15,469 bases of DNA, from assembly GCA_017508505.1 (NCBI GenBank), contig JAFVYT010000117.1, positions 1-15,469 of the forward strand, in the 5' to 3' direction. The notes below the pieces were generated by a model. The model made no database searches. It saw nothing but the letters and a program-made list of their open reading frames with translations, and had not been told where the DNA came from. The translations under genes and the position numbers were made by a program. This stretch comes from Clostridia bacterium (GTDB lineage: Bacteria > Bacillota_A > Clostridia > Oscillospirales > SIG627). Below are positions 7,547-15,165 of this stretch, in pieces. Within the stretch, counting starts at the first letter, position 1. Each line of letters starts with the position of its first letter.

Positions 7547-8887
7547 ATGGAACGGAAGAAAATCTACATCAACACCTTCGGCTGTCAGCAAAACGAAGCG
7601 GACAGCGAGACCCTTATGGGGATCGCCGAAAAAGAAGGCTATCTTGCCACAGACTGCATCGAGGAAGCGGATCTGATCCTGTTTAACACCTGCGCCGTAC
7701 GGGAGCACGCGGAGCTGAAGGCCCTGTCCACCACGGGGCAGCTCAAGCACCTGAAAGAGAGAAATAAGAGCCTCAAGATCGGCCTTTGCGGCTGTATGGT
7801 ACAGCAGGAGCACCGCAAGGAGGATATCAAGAACAAGTATCCTTACGTGGACTTCGTTTTCGGCACCAATAAGCTGGGAGAGTTTGCCGAAATCCTCAAG
7901 CAGGTGGAAACAGCCAAGAAGAGGCTGTTTTTCGTGGAGGACTACGAAACCTGCCCCGGGGTGATCTGCGAGGGTCTCCCCGTCAAACGCCGTTATTCCT
8001 ATCGTGCTTACGTATCCGTTATGTACGGGTGTAACAACTTCTGCACCTACTGCGTGGTGCCCTACGTCCGCGGAAGAGAGCGGAGCCGTGAGCCCGAGGC
8101 GATCCTGAAGGAGGTACGGGGCCTTGTCGAAGGCGGCTGTCGGGAGATCACCCTTTTGGGACAAAACGTCAACTCCTACGGCAAGGATCTGAAAAATCCC
8201 ATTTCCTTTGCGAAATTGATCGAGCGGATCTGCCAAATCGAGGGGGACTTCGTTTTAAAATTTATGACCTCTCACCCCAAGGACGCCACCGAGGAGCTTT
8301 TTGACACCATTGCAAGAAACGAAAAATGCGAGCGGCATTTCCACCTGCCCCTGCAAGCGGGCTCCGATGAAATTTTGAAAAAAATGAATCGTCGCTACAC
8401 GGCTGAGCACTATGCAGGGCTCGTGGAATCCTTAAAGAAAAAGGTTCCCGACGTCGCCATTACCACAGACATCATCGTGGGCTTCCCCGGAGAGACGGAG
8501 GAGGATTTCGAGAAGACCCTTTCGTGCCTGGAGGCCTTCCGTTTTGACGGGGTGTTCAGCTTCGTATATTCCCCTCGCCGCGGTACCCCTGCGGAACGGA
8601 TGGAGGGAAGGTGCTCGGAGGAGGTCACCAAGGACCGAATGGCGCGCCTTTTGGCTCTCCAGCAAAGAATTCAGGTGGAAAACAACGAAAAGCTCGTGGG
8701 CAAAGTGATCCGTGCCCTTTGCGAGGGAGAGAGCAAGACCGACCCCGCGTATCTTTCCGCAAGGAGCGATTCGGGAAAGCTCATTCACTTTAAAAAGCCC
8801 GATGGAATCGAGCTTACGGGGCAATTCGTCTCAGTGCGCATCACGGAGGCACGGGCCATTCTATTATTGGGGGAGGCAGTACTATGA
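7547..8887 (+). CDS. miaB: tRNA-2-methylthio-N6-dimethylallyladenosine synthase
   Basis: This 446-residue radical-SAM methylthiotransferase adds the methylthio group to i6A37 in tRNAs reading UNN codons. The N-terminal UPF0004 domain carries the auxiliary [4Fe-4S] cysteines Cys13 (TFGCQQN), Cys49 (NTCAVRE) and Cys83 (CGCM). The radical-SAM cluster motif CNNFCTYC holds Cys162, Cys166 and Cys169, followed by VPYVRGRERSR typical of MiaB, then GQNVNSYG and a C-terminal TRAM domain (about 380-446). This signature fits MiaB rather than RimO or MtaB. GAAAGG (7532-7537) precedes the ATG at 7547. A TTG at 7526 would put the ribosome binding site inside the coding region. Its TGA overlaps the mutS ATG (ATGA at 8884-8887), so translation is coupled. 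MiaA is not in the window. Confidence 0.96.
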   Translation: MERKKIYINTFGCQQNEADSETLMGIAEKEGYLATDCIEEADLILFNTCAVREHAELKALSTTGQLKHLKERNKSLKIGLCGCMVQQEHRKEDIKNKYPYVDFVFGTNKLGEFAEILKQVETAKKRLFFVEDYETCPGVICEGLPVKRRYSYRAYVSVMYGCNNFCTYCVVPYVRGRERSREPEAILKEVRGLVEGGCREITLLGQNVNSYGKDLKNPISFAKLIERICQIEGDFVLKFMTSHPKDATEELFDTIARNEKCERHFHLPLQAGSDEILKKMNRRYTAEHYAGLVESLKKKVPDVAITTDIIVGFPGETEEDFEKTLSCLEAFRFDGVFSFVYSPRRGTPAERMEGRCSEEVTKDRMARLLALQQRIQVENNEKLVGKVIRALCEGESKTDPAYLSARSDSGKLIHFKKPDGIELTGQFVSVRITEARAILLLGEAVL

Positions 8888-11487
8888 GTCCTATGATGCT
8901 CCAGTATCTGGAGATCAAAAAGCAATACGAGGATCACATCCTCCTTTACCGTCTCGGAGACTTTTACGAGATGTTTTTTGAGGACGCCAAGACCGCGTCC
9001 CGTGAGTTGGATCTGACCCTGACGGGAAGGGACTGCGGAGAAGAGGAGCGGGCACCCATGTGCGGCGTTCCCTACCACGCCTGCGACGCTTACATTGCAC
9101 GCCTGGTGGAAAAGGGATACAAGGTCGCCATTTGCGAGCAGACCCAGGACCCCGCCACCTGCAAGGGCATCGTCCCCCGTGAGGTCATCCGCATCATCAC
9201 CCCCGGTACCGTAACCCTGGGGGATGCGCTGGAGGACGGAAAAAACAACTTCCTTGCCACCGTTTTTGTGGAGGGAACCCGCGCGGGCTGCGCCTTTTAC
9301 GATCTGTCCCAGAGCACCCTTTTTGCCCTCTCCCTTGAGAATCGCCAGAGGGAGGGTCTGGAGCGTCAGATCATCAACGAATTTGCCAAATTTTCTCCCA
9401 AGGAGATGATCACCAACCTCCCCGAAACGGAGTGTGAGAGCTTGGTATCCTACCTCAATCAGAGTGAGGGAAATCTGGCAGGGTGCGGAATGTATGCTCT
9501 GTTTGAGGAGGACAAGCTCCCTCTGATTCGGGAGCATTTCGGAAAGAGTCCCGAGGCGCTTGGGCTTGCGCCCGAGGAAACGGAGCTGCAGCGTGCCACA
9601 GCCGCCCTCATCGCATATCTGAAAATGACCCAAAAGACGAGCCTTGATTCCCTCAAGGAGATTCGCGTTTACGATAACAATCAGTACCTTTCCATCGACT
9701 CCAACTCCCGGCGCAATCTGGAATTGGTGGAGACCATGCGGGGAAAGGAAAAGCGCGGCTCGCTGCTCTGGGTGCTGGATCGCACCAAGACCAGCCTCGG
9801 CTCCCGTATGATGCGACGCAGGATCGAGCAGCCCCTGACCAACCCCCGTGCCATTGCCAAGCGTCAAAGCGCGGTGGTGGAGCTTTATAATTCCATGCCC
9901 TTAAAGGATCAGCTTCGTGAGCTGCTCGGTCCCGTGCAGGACATCGAGCGCATCCTTTCCCGCATCATCTATAGCGGCGGCAACGCGAAGGATCTGTTTG
10001 CCTTGGCGGGCACCCTTTCCTATCTTCCCTCTCTTCGCGACGCCCTTTCGGTGTGCAGCGGTGAGGCCCTGCGGGAGATCGGGGATCTGCTGGACGGGGC
10101 GATCCTTCCCGTCACCGAGCCCCTTTGTGAGGAGCTCGGCCGCGCGATCCGTCCCGATCCGCCCTTCTCCGTACGGGAGGGAGGCTTTATCCGCAAGGGA
10201 TATTGCCCCGAGCTGGACGAATTAAACGAGATGATGACGGAAAGCCAGAGCTTTCTTGCGGGAATTGAGGCCACGGAGCGGGAATTGACCGGAATCCCGA
10301 AGCTGAAGATCGGCTACAATCGGGTATTCGGCTATTACTTCGAGGTGTCCAAGCTCCATATGGACAAGGTTCCCGACCGATACATCCGCAAGCAGACGCT
10401 GGTCAATGCAGAGCGCTATATCACAAGCGAATTGAAGGATATGGAGAGCCGTATCCTCAGTGCCAAGGACAGGGCCGTTGCGATGGAGTACGATCTGTTC
10501 TGTGCCCTTTGCGAGAAGGTCAAGGCGCAGACGGGTGTGCTTCAGGAGGCGGCTCGGTGCATCGCCGAGATCGACGTTTACGCCGCTCTTGCCCACGTGG
10601 CGCTGGAAAATCACTATACCTGCCCCGTGGTGGATTTTTCCGACGAGATCCGCATTTTCGACGGAAGACACCCCGTAGTGGAAAAGGTCACAAAGGGCTT
10701 TTTCGTTCCCAACGACACCCATCTGGACTGCTCGGACAACCGTATGGCCATCATCACCGGCCCCAATATGGCGGGTAAATCCACCTATATGCGTCAGTGC
10801 GCCATCATCGTCATCATGGCGCAGATGGGCTCCTTTGTCCCTGCAAAGGAGGCCAGAATCGGCATTGTGGACAAGATCTTTACCCGTGTGGGCGCCAGCG
10901 ACGACCTCTCCCTCGGTCAGTCCACCTTTATGCTGGAAATGAGCGAGGTGGCCTACATTCTGGAGAACGCCACGAAAAAGAGCCTGATCATCTACGACGA
11001 GATCGGCAGAGGCACCTCCACCTACGACGGAATGAGCATCGCCCGTGCGGTGCTGGAGTATACCGCAGGGAAAAAGTGCGGTGCCAAGGCTCTGTTTGCC
11101 ACCCACTACCACGAGCTGAGCGAATTGGAAAACACGCTGGACGGGGTGAAGAACTACAACATCGCCGCAAAGAAGCGGGGAGACAGCGTAATCTTTTTAA
11201 GAAAGATCCTCCCCGGCTCCGCAGACGAAAGCTACGGCATCGAGGTGGCGAGCCTTGCGGGGATCCCTGCAGAGGTCATCCGCCGTGCGAAGGAGACCCT
11301 GAAGGAATTGGAAAAAAGCCGTCCTGCAAAGGCAAAGGAGGAAAGCGTCGAGGAGGAGCTCCCGATCCTCACCCCCATCAAGGACAGCATCATCGCCACT
11401 CTGAAGGACATCAACGTGGATACTCTGACCCCCATTGAGGCATTGGGCAAGCTCTACGAGCTCTCCCGAGACGCAAAGCAAATCTAA
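8884..11487 (+). CDS. mutS: DNA mismatch repair protein MutS
   Basis: At 867 residues this is full-length MutS1. It recognises base mismatches and small loops and recruits MutL in an ATP-dependent manner. Domain I starts near the N-terminus with the mismatch-reading GDFYEMF (Phe27 and Glu29 of the F-x-E motif) and continues through CGVPYHA and CEQTQDP. The lever/core region spans roughly 250-560, and the C-terminal ABC ATPase has Walker A GPNMAGKST at 626-634, Walker B LIIYDEIGRGTS with Asp705-Glu706, and the ATHYHEL switch. The C-terminal tail contains the helix-turn-helix dimer region and LYELSRDAK. The start ATG overlaps the miaB stop. mutL follows after 15 bases. No missing catalytic residue or frameshift was seen. 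Confidence 0.98.
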   Translation: MSPMMLQYLEIKKQYEDHILLYRLGDFYEMFFEDAKTASRELDLTLTGRDCGEEERAPMCGVPYHACDAYIARLVEKGYKVAICEQTQDPATCKGIVPREVIRIITPGTVTLGDALEDGKNNFLATVFVEGTRAGCAFYDLSQSTLFALSLENRQREGLERQIINEFAKFSPKEMITNLPETECESLVSYLNQSEGNLAGCGMYALFEEDKLPLIREHFGKSPEALGLAPEETELQRATAALIAYLKMTQKTSLDSLKEIRVYDNNQYLSIDSNSRRNLELVETMRGKEKRGSLLWVLDRTKTSLGSRMMRRRIEQPLTNPRAIAKRQSAVVELYNSMPLKDQLRELLGPVQDIERILSRIIYSGGNAKDLFALAGTLSYLPSLRDALSVCSGEALREIGDLLDGAILPVTEPLCEELGRAIRPDPPFSVREGGFIRKGYCPELDELNEMMTESQSFLAGIEATERELTGIPKLKIGYNRVFGYYFEVSKLHMDKVPDRYIRKQTLVNAERYITSELKDMESRILSAKDRAVAMEYDLFCALCEKVKAQTGVLQEAARCIAEIDVYAALAHVALENHYTCPVVDFSDEIRIFDGRHPVVEKVTKGFFVPNDTHLDCSDNRMAIITGPNMAGKSTYMRQCAIIVIMAQMGSFVPAKEARIGIVDKIFTRVGASDDLSLGQSTFMLEMSEVAYILENATKKSLIIYDEIGRGTSTYDGMSIARAVLEYTAGKKCGAKALFATHYHELSELENTLDGVKNYNIAAKKRGDSVIFLRKILPGSADESYGIEVASLAGIPAEVIRRAKETLKELEKSRPAKAKEESVEEELPILTPIKDSIIATLKDINVDTLTPIEALGKLYELSRDAKQI

Positions 11488-11502
11488 ACCGAAAGGAACG
11501 CT

Positions 11503-13536
11503 ATGGCAAGGATCAATCTTCTGGACGCGCAGACCTCCAACCTCATCGCCGCAGGCGAGGTGGTGGAGAGACCCGCCAACGTATTGAAGGAGCTTTTGGA
11601 AAACGCCATCGACGCAAAAAGCACCGCCATCGTCACGGAGATCCGGGGCGGCGGGGTGGATTTGATTCGCGTCACGGACAACGGCAGCGGGATGGAAAAG
11701 GACGATCTGCCTCTTTGCATCCGCCGTCACGCCACCAGCAAGATCCGCACTGCCGAGGATCTGCAGGCCATCGAGACCTTGGGCTTCCGCGGAGAGGCCC
11801 TGGCCGCCATTTCCTCCACCTCTCGCTTCACCGTCCTGACCAAAAGACCCGAGGACGAGATCGGCCATCAGATGACCGTGGAGGGAGAGGAGATCCTCTC
11901 TCTGGAGGAGGCAGGCAGTGCCGACGGCACCACCGTCATCGTGCGGGATCTGTTCTTCAATCAGCCCGCAAGAAGGAAGTTCTTAAAGCGGGCACAGACC
12001 GAAGCTGCCGCCATTTTGCAATACATTCAGCGCATTGCCGTATCTCACCCGGAGATCTCCTTCCGCCACATTGCGGAAGGGGTTGTCAAGCTGCAGACCG
12101 TGGGCAACGGCAAGCTCATCGACTGCATCTGGTCCGTATACGGGAAGGAGTTTGCCTCCTCGCTGGTTCCCATCGAGGCAAAGGAGGGCCCCTTTACCCT
12201 GCGGGGCTTTATCACCCGCCCCGAGCATTCCCGTAACAATCACAGCTACCAGAGCTTTTATATCAATTCCCGCTTCGTCAAAAGCCGCACCATGCAATTT
12301 GCTTTGGAGGATGCCTACAAGAGCTTTGTCAAAAGTGAAAAGTTCCCCGGGTGCGTGATCTTTTTGGAGCTGAATCCCGCAGAGGTAGACGTCAACGTAC
12401 ACCCCGCCAAGCTGGAGGTTCGCTTCTCCGACGAGAGGAGCGTTTACAACGCTCTGTACAGCGCCGTGCGCAGAACCCTTTCCAATCTGTCCAACCGCCT
12501 TGCGCGGGATGAATACGAGGAAGCGGTACGCCGTGCAAAGGCGGGAGCACGGGTCGAGATCCCGAGGATCCGCGAGACGGCACCGCCCGTTTCGGTCTCA
12601 AGAGAGGTCAAGATCGACACGCGAAGCGAGGTAAAATACGAGCTGCCGCTCTTTTCCTCCGCCGTCAGCCGCGGAAAAAGCCCCGTGGCATCTCCCTTGG
12701 ACAAGCCCGAGGTGGAGCGGGTGACCGTAGAGACCGTCACCTTTGATCTGCCCGAGGAAAAGAAGCCCCGTGATGCCGTCCTTCCCGAAGAAAGCCAACT
12801 TTCGACAGCAGAGCCGACGGTACCCGAGAAAAAAGAAATCCCCTCCCCTCCCCGCACGCTCCCGAAAGGCGAGGAAAAGAAGGAGAGCCTAGAGGAGGCA
12901 CAGCTTCCCATAGACGGGATTTTCCCCGAGAAAAAGGAATCCAATCCTCTGACGGAGGTGGGAGGACTGAGAGGGTGTTTGTTCCACGCTTATCTTATTT
13001 ACGAGACCCGTGACAAGGTGTATCTGGTGGACAAGCACGCCGCGCACGAGAGGATCCTTTACGAGGCCTTGAAGAAGGTGCATAAGTCCGACGCGATTCA
13101 GCTCTTTCTGGAGCCGCAGCTGCTCACCCTTTCCCCCGTGGAATGGGCAGGGCTCTCGGAGCACCTGAAGGAATTGGAGGAGGCGGGATTTCTGATGGAG
13201 GAATTCGGAGAGAACAGCTTTTTGATCCGTGGAATCCCGCTGGAATTCATTTCCCTGAGCCCCGGACAGATCACGGGACTTTTGGAGCAGGCCGCAAGAG
13301 AGCTGCAGCTCGGAGGGAGAGCGGGCGGTGCCGCAGAGAAGAAATTTGACCGCACGCTGTACTCCATGGCCTGCAAGGCCGCCGTAAAGGCGGGCATCCC
13401 CTCCACGGACGCAGACCACGAGTGGATCCTCGCAAAGCTGCGAGAGATCGACAACGTCACGGTCTGCCCCCACGGAAGACCCGTTCTGGTCGCCTTTACG
13501 AAAAAAGAAATCGAAAACCTGTTTTTGAGAGATTAA
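11503..13536 (+). CDS. mutL: DNA mismatch repair protein MutL, endonuclease type
   Basis: At 677 residues it has the GHKL ATPase domain: ELLENAIDA at 30-38 with the general base Glu30 and Mg-binding Asn34, DNGSGM at 59-64 and GFRGEAL at 94-100. A low-complexity acidic, lysine- and proline-rich linker covers roughly 340-475. The C-terminal domain carries the metal-dependent nicking-nuclease motif D-x-HAAHER-x-x-YE at 510-521, backed by ACK (623-625) and CPHGRP (655-660). This is the set present in MutH-less bacteria, so this MutL should itself nick the discontinuous strand. AAAGGA (11492-11497) precedes the ATG. The C-terminus ends in a phenylalanine-rich EIENLFLRD. Transcribed with miaB and mutS from the promoter at 7485-7514. 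Confidence 0.98.
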   Translation: MARINLLDAQTSNLIAAGEVVERPANVLKELLENAIDAKSTAIVTEIRGGGVDLIRVTDNGSGMEKDDLPLCIRRHATSKIRTAEDLQAIETLGFRGEALAAISSTSRFTVLTKRPEDEIGHQMTVEGEEILSLEEAGSADGTTVIVRDLFFNQPARRKFLKRAQTEAAAILQYIQRIAVSHPEISFRHIAEGVVKLQTVGNGKLIDCIWSVYGKEFASSLVPIEAKEGPFTLRGFITRPEHSRNNHSYQSFYINSRFVKSRTMQFALEDAYKSFVKSEKFPGCVIFLELNPAEVDVNVHPAKLEVRFSDERSVYNALYSAVRRTLSNLSNRLARDEYEEAVRRAKAGARVEIPRIRETAPPVSVSREVKIDTRSEVKYELPLFSSAVSRGKSPVASPLDKPEVERVTVETVTFDLPEEKKPRDAVLPEESQLSTAEPTVPEKKEIPSPPRTLPKGEEKKESLEEAQLPIDGIFPEKKESNPLTEVGGLRGCLFHAYLIYETRDKVYLVDKHAAHERILYEALKKVHKSDAIQLFLEPQLLTLSPVEWAGLSEHLKELEEAGFLMEEFGENSFLIRGIPLEFISLSPGQITGLLEQAARELQLGGRAGGAAEKKFDRTLYSMACKAAVKAGIPSTDADHEWILAKLREIDNVTVCPHGRPVLVAFTKKEIENLFLRD

Positions 13537-13546
13537 AGAGGTATTT

Positions 13547-14122
13547 ATGGCAAAAATCACTTGGCCGGGAGGAACCCTCCTGGCACCGGTTCCCGCCGTT
13601 CTGGTCACCAGCGGAACCGTGGAAAAGCCCAACGCGGCAACGGTGGCGTGGACGGGCATTTGCTGCTCGGAGCCCCCTATGACCTATATTTCCCTGCGCC
13701 CCTCCCGATACAGTCACAAGCTCATTTCCGAGACGGGAGAATTCGTCATCAATCTGACCACGGGAAGCCTTGCCAAGGCAACGGATGCCTGCGGGGTCTA
13801 CACCGGCGCCAAGATGAACAAGATCAAGGCATATTCCCTGACCGCCGAAAGGGCGTCCAAGGTGTCCGCTCCCACCCTCGCCCAGAGTCCGGTCTGTCTG
13901 GAGTGCAAGGTGGTGGAGGTCAAGCATCTGGGCAGCCACGATATGTTTCTGGCCGAGATCGTCGCGGTGGACGTAGACGAGGCATACGTGGACGAGTCGG
14001 GCAAGCTCGACCTGAAGCGGGCCAATCTTCTGGCTTATTCCCACGGAGATTACATCCAAGTGGGAAAGAAGCTGGGCTCCTTCGGCTTTGCCGTGAAAAA
14101 GAAAAAGAAAGAAACAAAATGA
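13547..14122 (+). CDS. Flavin reductase family protein (FMN-binding split barrel)
   Basis: A 191-residue protein of the flavin reductase-like domain family. It opens with TWPGGTLLAPVPAVLVTSG, a strand pair that borders the FMN site, followed by NAATVAWTGICCSEPP, SLRPSRYSHKLI and FVINLTT, the usual sequence of blocks in the family. The later HDMFLAEIVAVDVDEAYVD segment completes the barrel. Members bind FMN and either reduce it with NAD(P)H or act as small electron-transfer or flavoredoxin proteins in anaerobes. The partner is not visible here. It starts 10 bases after mutL, with AAGAGG overlapping the mutL stop region, and is the last gene of the mismatch repair operon. No mechanistic link with mismatch repair is known to me. 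The lysine-rich tail (KKKKKETK) and stop codon lie at and within the terminator hairpin. Confidence 0.9.
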   Translation: MAKITWPGGTLLAPVPAVLVTSGTVEKPNAATVAWTGICCSEPPMTYISLRPSRYSHKLISETGEFVINLTTGSLAKATDACGVYTGAKMNKIKAYSLTAERASKVSAPTLAQSPVCLECKVVEVKHLGSHDMFLAEIVAVDVDEAYVDESGKLDLKRANLLAYSHGDYIQVGKKLGSFGFAVKKKKKETK

Positions 14123-14153
14123 AGGCAGTCGAGAGACTGCCTTCATTTTGTTT
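14112..14153. terminator. Bidirectional terminator containing both convergent stop codons
   Basis: A 19-bp perfect stem (14112-14130 with 14135-14153) is closed by the tetraloop GAGA. The outer arms are A-rich on the left and T-rich on the right, so it works as a terminator on either strand. The flavin reductase TGA (14120-14122) lies inside the left arm, and the hydrolase TAA (complement of 14153-14155) begins at the base of the right arm. Confidence 0.9.
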
Positions 14154-14893
14154 TACGATTGCATAAAATCGTAGATGAGCCTTCCGAATTCGCTCTCCCC
14201 CGCCTCATTGAGGCGACCCACGTAGGAAACGTGCTTCCCGGGGAGCACCCGATGAGGGATCTCCCCAAAGCCGAAATGCCGCAGGGTGGACAGAGTCAAA
14301 AGGGTCTGCTCCGTACGGTTTTCCCGATCCGTCTCCGCGGTTACAAACATCATCTTGGGCAAGGTCTCCGCAGTGCCCACGTAATAGAGCGGTGCCGCCT
14401 CGTCCACCACGATCCGCTTGGAATCCATCCCGCGCTCCTTGACCACGTTAAAGTGGGTGGTGGGCTGACCCGAATCGTGCAGAAAGCCCGCAAGGGACAT
14501 CGGGGAAAGGCCGTGCTTTCCGAGCCAGGAGGGGTCAAAGCAAAGCATCATCGTGGCATACCCGCCCGCACTGCTGCCCCCGAGCCAGAAGGACTCGGGA
14601 TTGCCGTATTCCCGAAGGTGCTCAAAGGCCCACGCAACTCCCGCGGCAGAGTCCTCCAGAAAATCGGGATACTTGGCCTCCGGATAGAGACGGTAATTGA
14701 TGCTGACCACGCAAATGCCGCGCTCGGTCAAATATTCGATAAAAGGGCGATAGACCTCGCTCGCCTTATCTCCTTTGGTAAAGCCGCCGTAATGCAAATA
14801 CAAAAATACGGGGAAGGTGTCTCCCTCGGGCAGATGAATGTCCAGCCTTTGCTTTTCGTGGGTGCCGTAGCACACGTCCGTAATGCTTCTCAT
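14153..14893 (-). CDS. Alpha/beta hydrolase, HSL/carboxylesterase-like
   Basis: A 246-residue hydrolase of the alpha/beta fold. The oxyanion-hole motif appears as LHYGGF (33-38), close to the HGGG/HGGW motif of hormone-sensitive lipase-type esterases. The nucleophile elbow is GGSSAGG with Ser108. NYRLYPEAKYPDFLED (66-81) is typical of the group, and the likely acid and base are Asp189 and His221 (GKHVSY). No signal peptide or membrane segment is visible, so it is probably cytoplasmic. Substrates are likely short acyl or acetyl esters, possibly deacetylation of sugars, but this is not shown. The ATG at 14893 is chosen because AAAGGAG (14900-14906) lies just upstream and a strong promoter overlaps the would-be extension. 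A frame opening at 14971 would begin upstream of that promoter. It is monocistronic and convergent to the mismatch repair operon. Confidence 0.85.
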   Translation of the reverse strand: MRSITDVCYGTHEKQRLDIHLPEGDTFPVFLYLHYGGFTKGDKASEVYRPFIEYLTERGICVVSINYRLYPEAKYPDFLEDSAAGVAWAFEHLREYGNPESFWLGGSSAGGYATMMLCFDPSWLGKHGLSPMSLAGFLHDSGQPTTHFNVVKERGMDSKRIVVDEAAPLYYVGTAETLPKMMFVTAETDRENRTEQTLLTLSTLRHFGFGEIPHRVLPGKHVSYVGRLNEAGESEFGRLIYDFMQS

Positions 14894-14920
14894 ACCGTAC
14901 TCCTTTGTTGTAGTCTTCAG

Positions 14921-14949
14921 ATTATACCATACTCTCCTCATTATTTCAA
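14921..14949 (-). promoter_or_regulatory. Promoter of the alpha/beta hydrolase gene
   Basis: On the minus strand TTGAAA (14949-14944), a 17-bp spacer and a perfect TATAAT (14926-14921) with a TGG extension. The start would be near 14914, a few bases before the AAAGGAG of the hydrolase. Its core (13 bases, 14919-14931) is repeated exactly at 15135-15147. Confidence 0.85.
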
Positions 14950-15162
14950 GGAAAAAGCCCTCTTTTCTCACTCTCTGATTGGTAGAGTGAAAAGAATCAC
15001 GGATTCAATGCCTCCCAATGAAATCCATCTTGAAGAATGATTTTTTACAGATGATAAGGAGAGGAGCAGAACCAAGGTAAAAGTAAGTAAAAGTAGTATA
15101 ACTACTCTATTCGATAAATTCCTATTTGTTAAATAGATTATACCATAATTCTATAAAGCAAT
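14950..15162. other. AT-rich non-coding stretch, no convincing gene
   Basis: The base composition drops sharply compared with the genes to the left. On both strands I find only short frames without a ribosome binding site. It contains two small inverted repeats, AGTAGT-ata-ACTACT (15092-15106) and CTATTT-gtt-AAATAG (15122-15136), and an orphan promoter at 15137-15165. A GATGATAAG at 15050-15058 resembles the spacer of the adjacent hairpin array with two differences and may be a decayed copy. The stretch could be a leader for the hydrolase, a remnant of a lost gene, or the source of a short RNA. Confidence 0.6.
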
Positions 15163-15165
15163 CAA
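15137..15165 (-). promoter_or_regulatory. Orphan sigma-A promoter reading leftward out of the hairpin array
   Basis: On the minus strand TTGATT (15165-15160), a 17-bp spacer and TATAAT (15142-15137) with a TGG extension. The -35 box overlaps the first bases of the outermost minihairpin (15163 on). Immediately downstream lies the perfect inverted repeat CTATTT/AAATAG (15122-15136) at the expected transcription start, a place where an operator could sit. No gene with a ribosome binding site follows before the hydrolase promoter. Confidence 0.6.

Noticed and set aside
8785..9867. Minus-strand ORF of 360 residues over miaB/mutS
   Set aside because: It lies antisense to conserved mutS coding sequence with no recognisable domain or start signal, so it is a shadow frame.
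10222..11112. Minus-strand ORF of 296 residues over the mutS core and ATPase region
   Set aside because: It is antisense to the lever/core and Walker motifs of MutS, whose conservation explains the open frame. No ribosome binding site or family features.
14159..15040. Plus-strand ORF of 293 residues opposite the hydrolase
   Set aside because: The minus-strand frame has the GxSxG elbow, a catalytic triad, a ribosome binding site and a promoter. The plus-strand frame has none and would start inside a terminator region.
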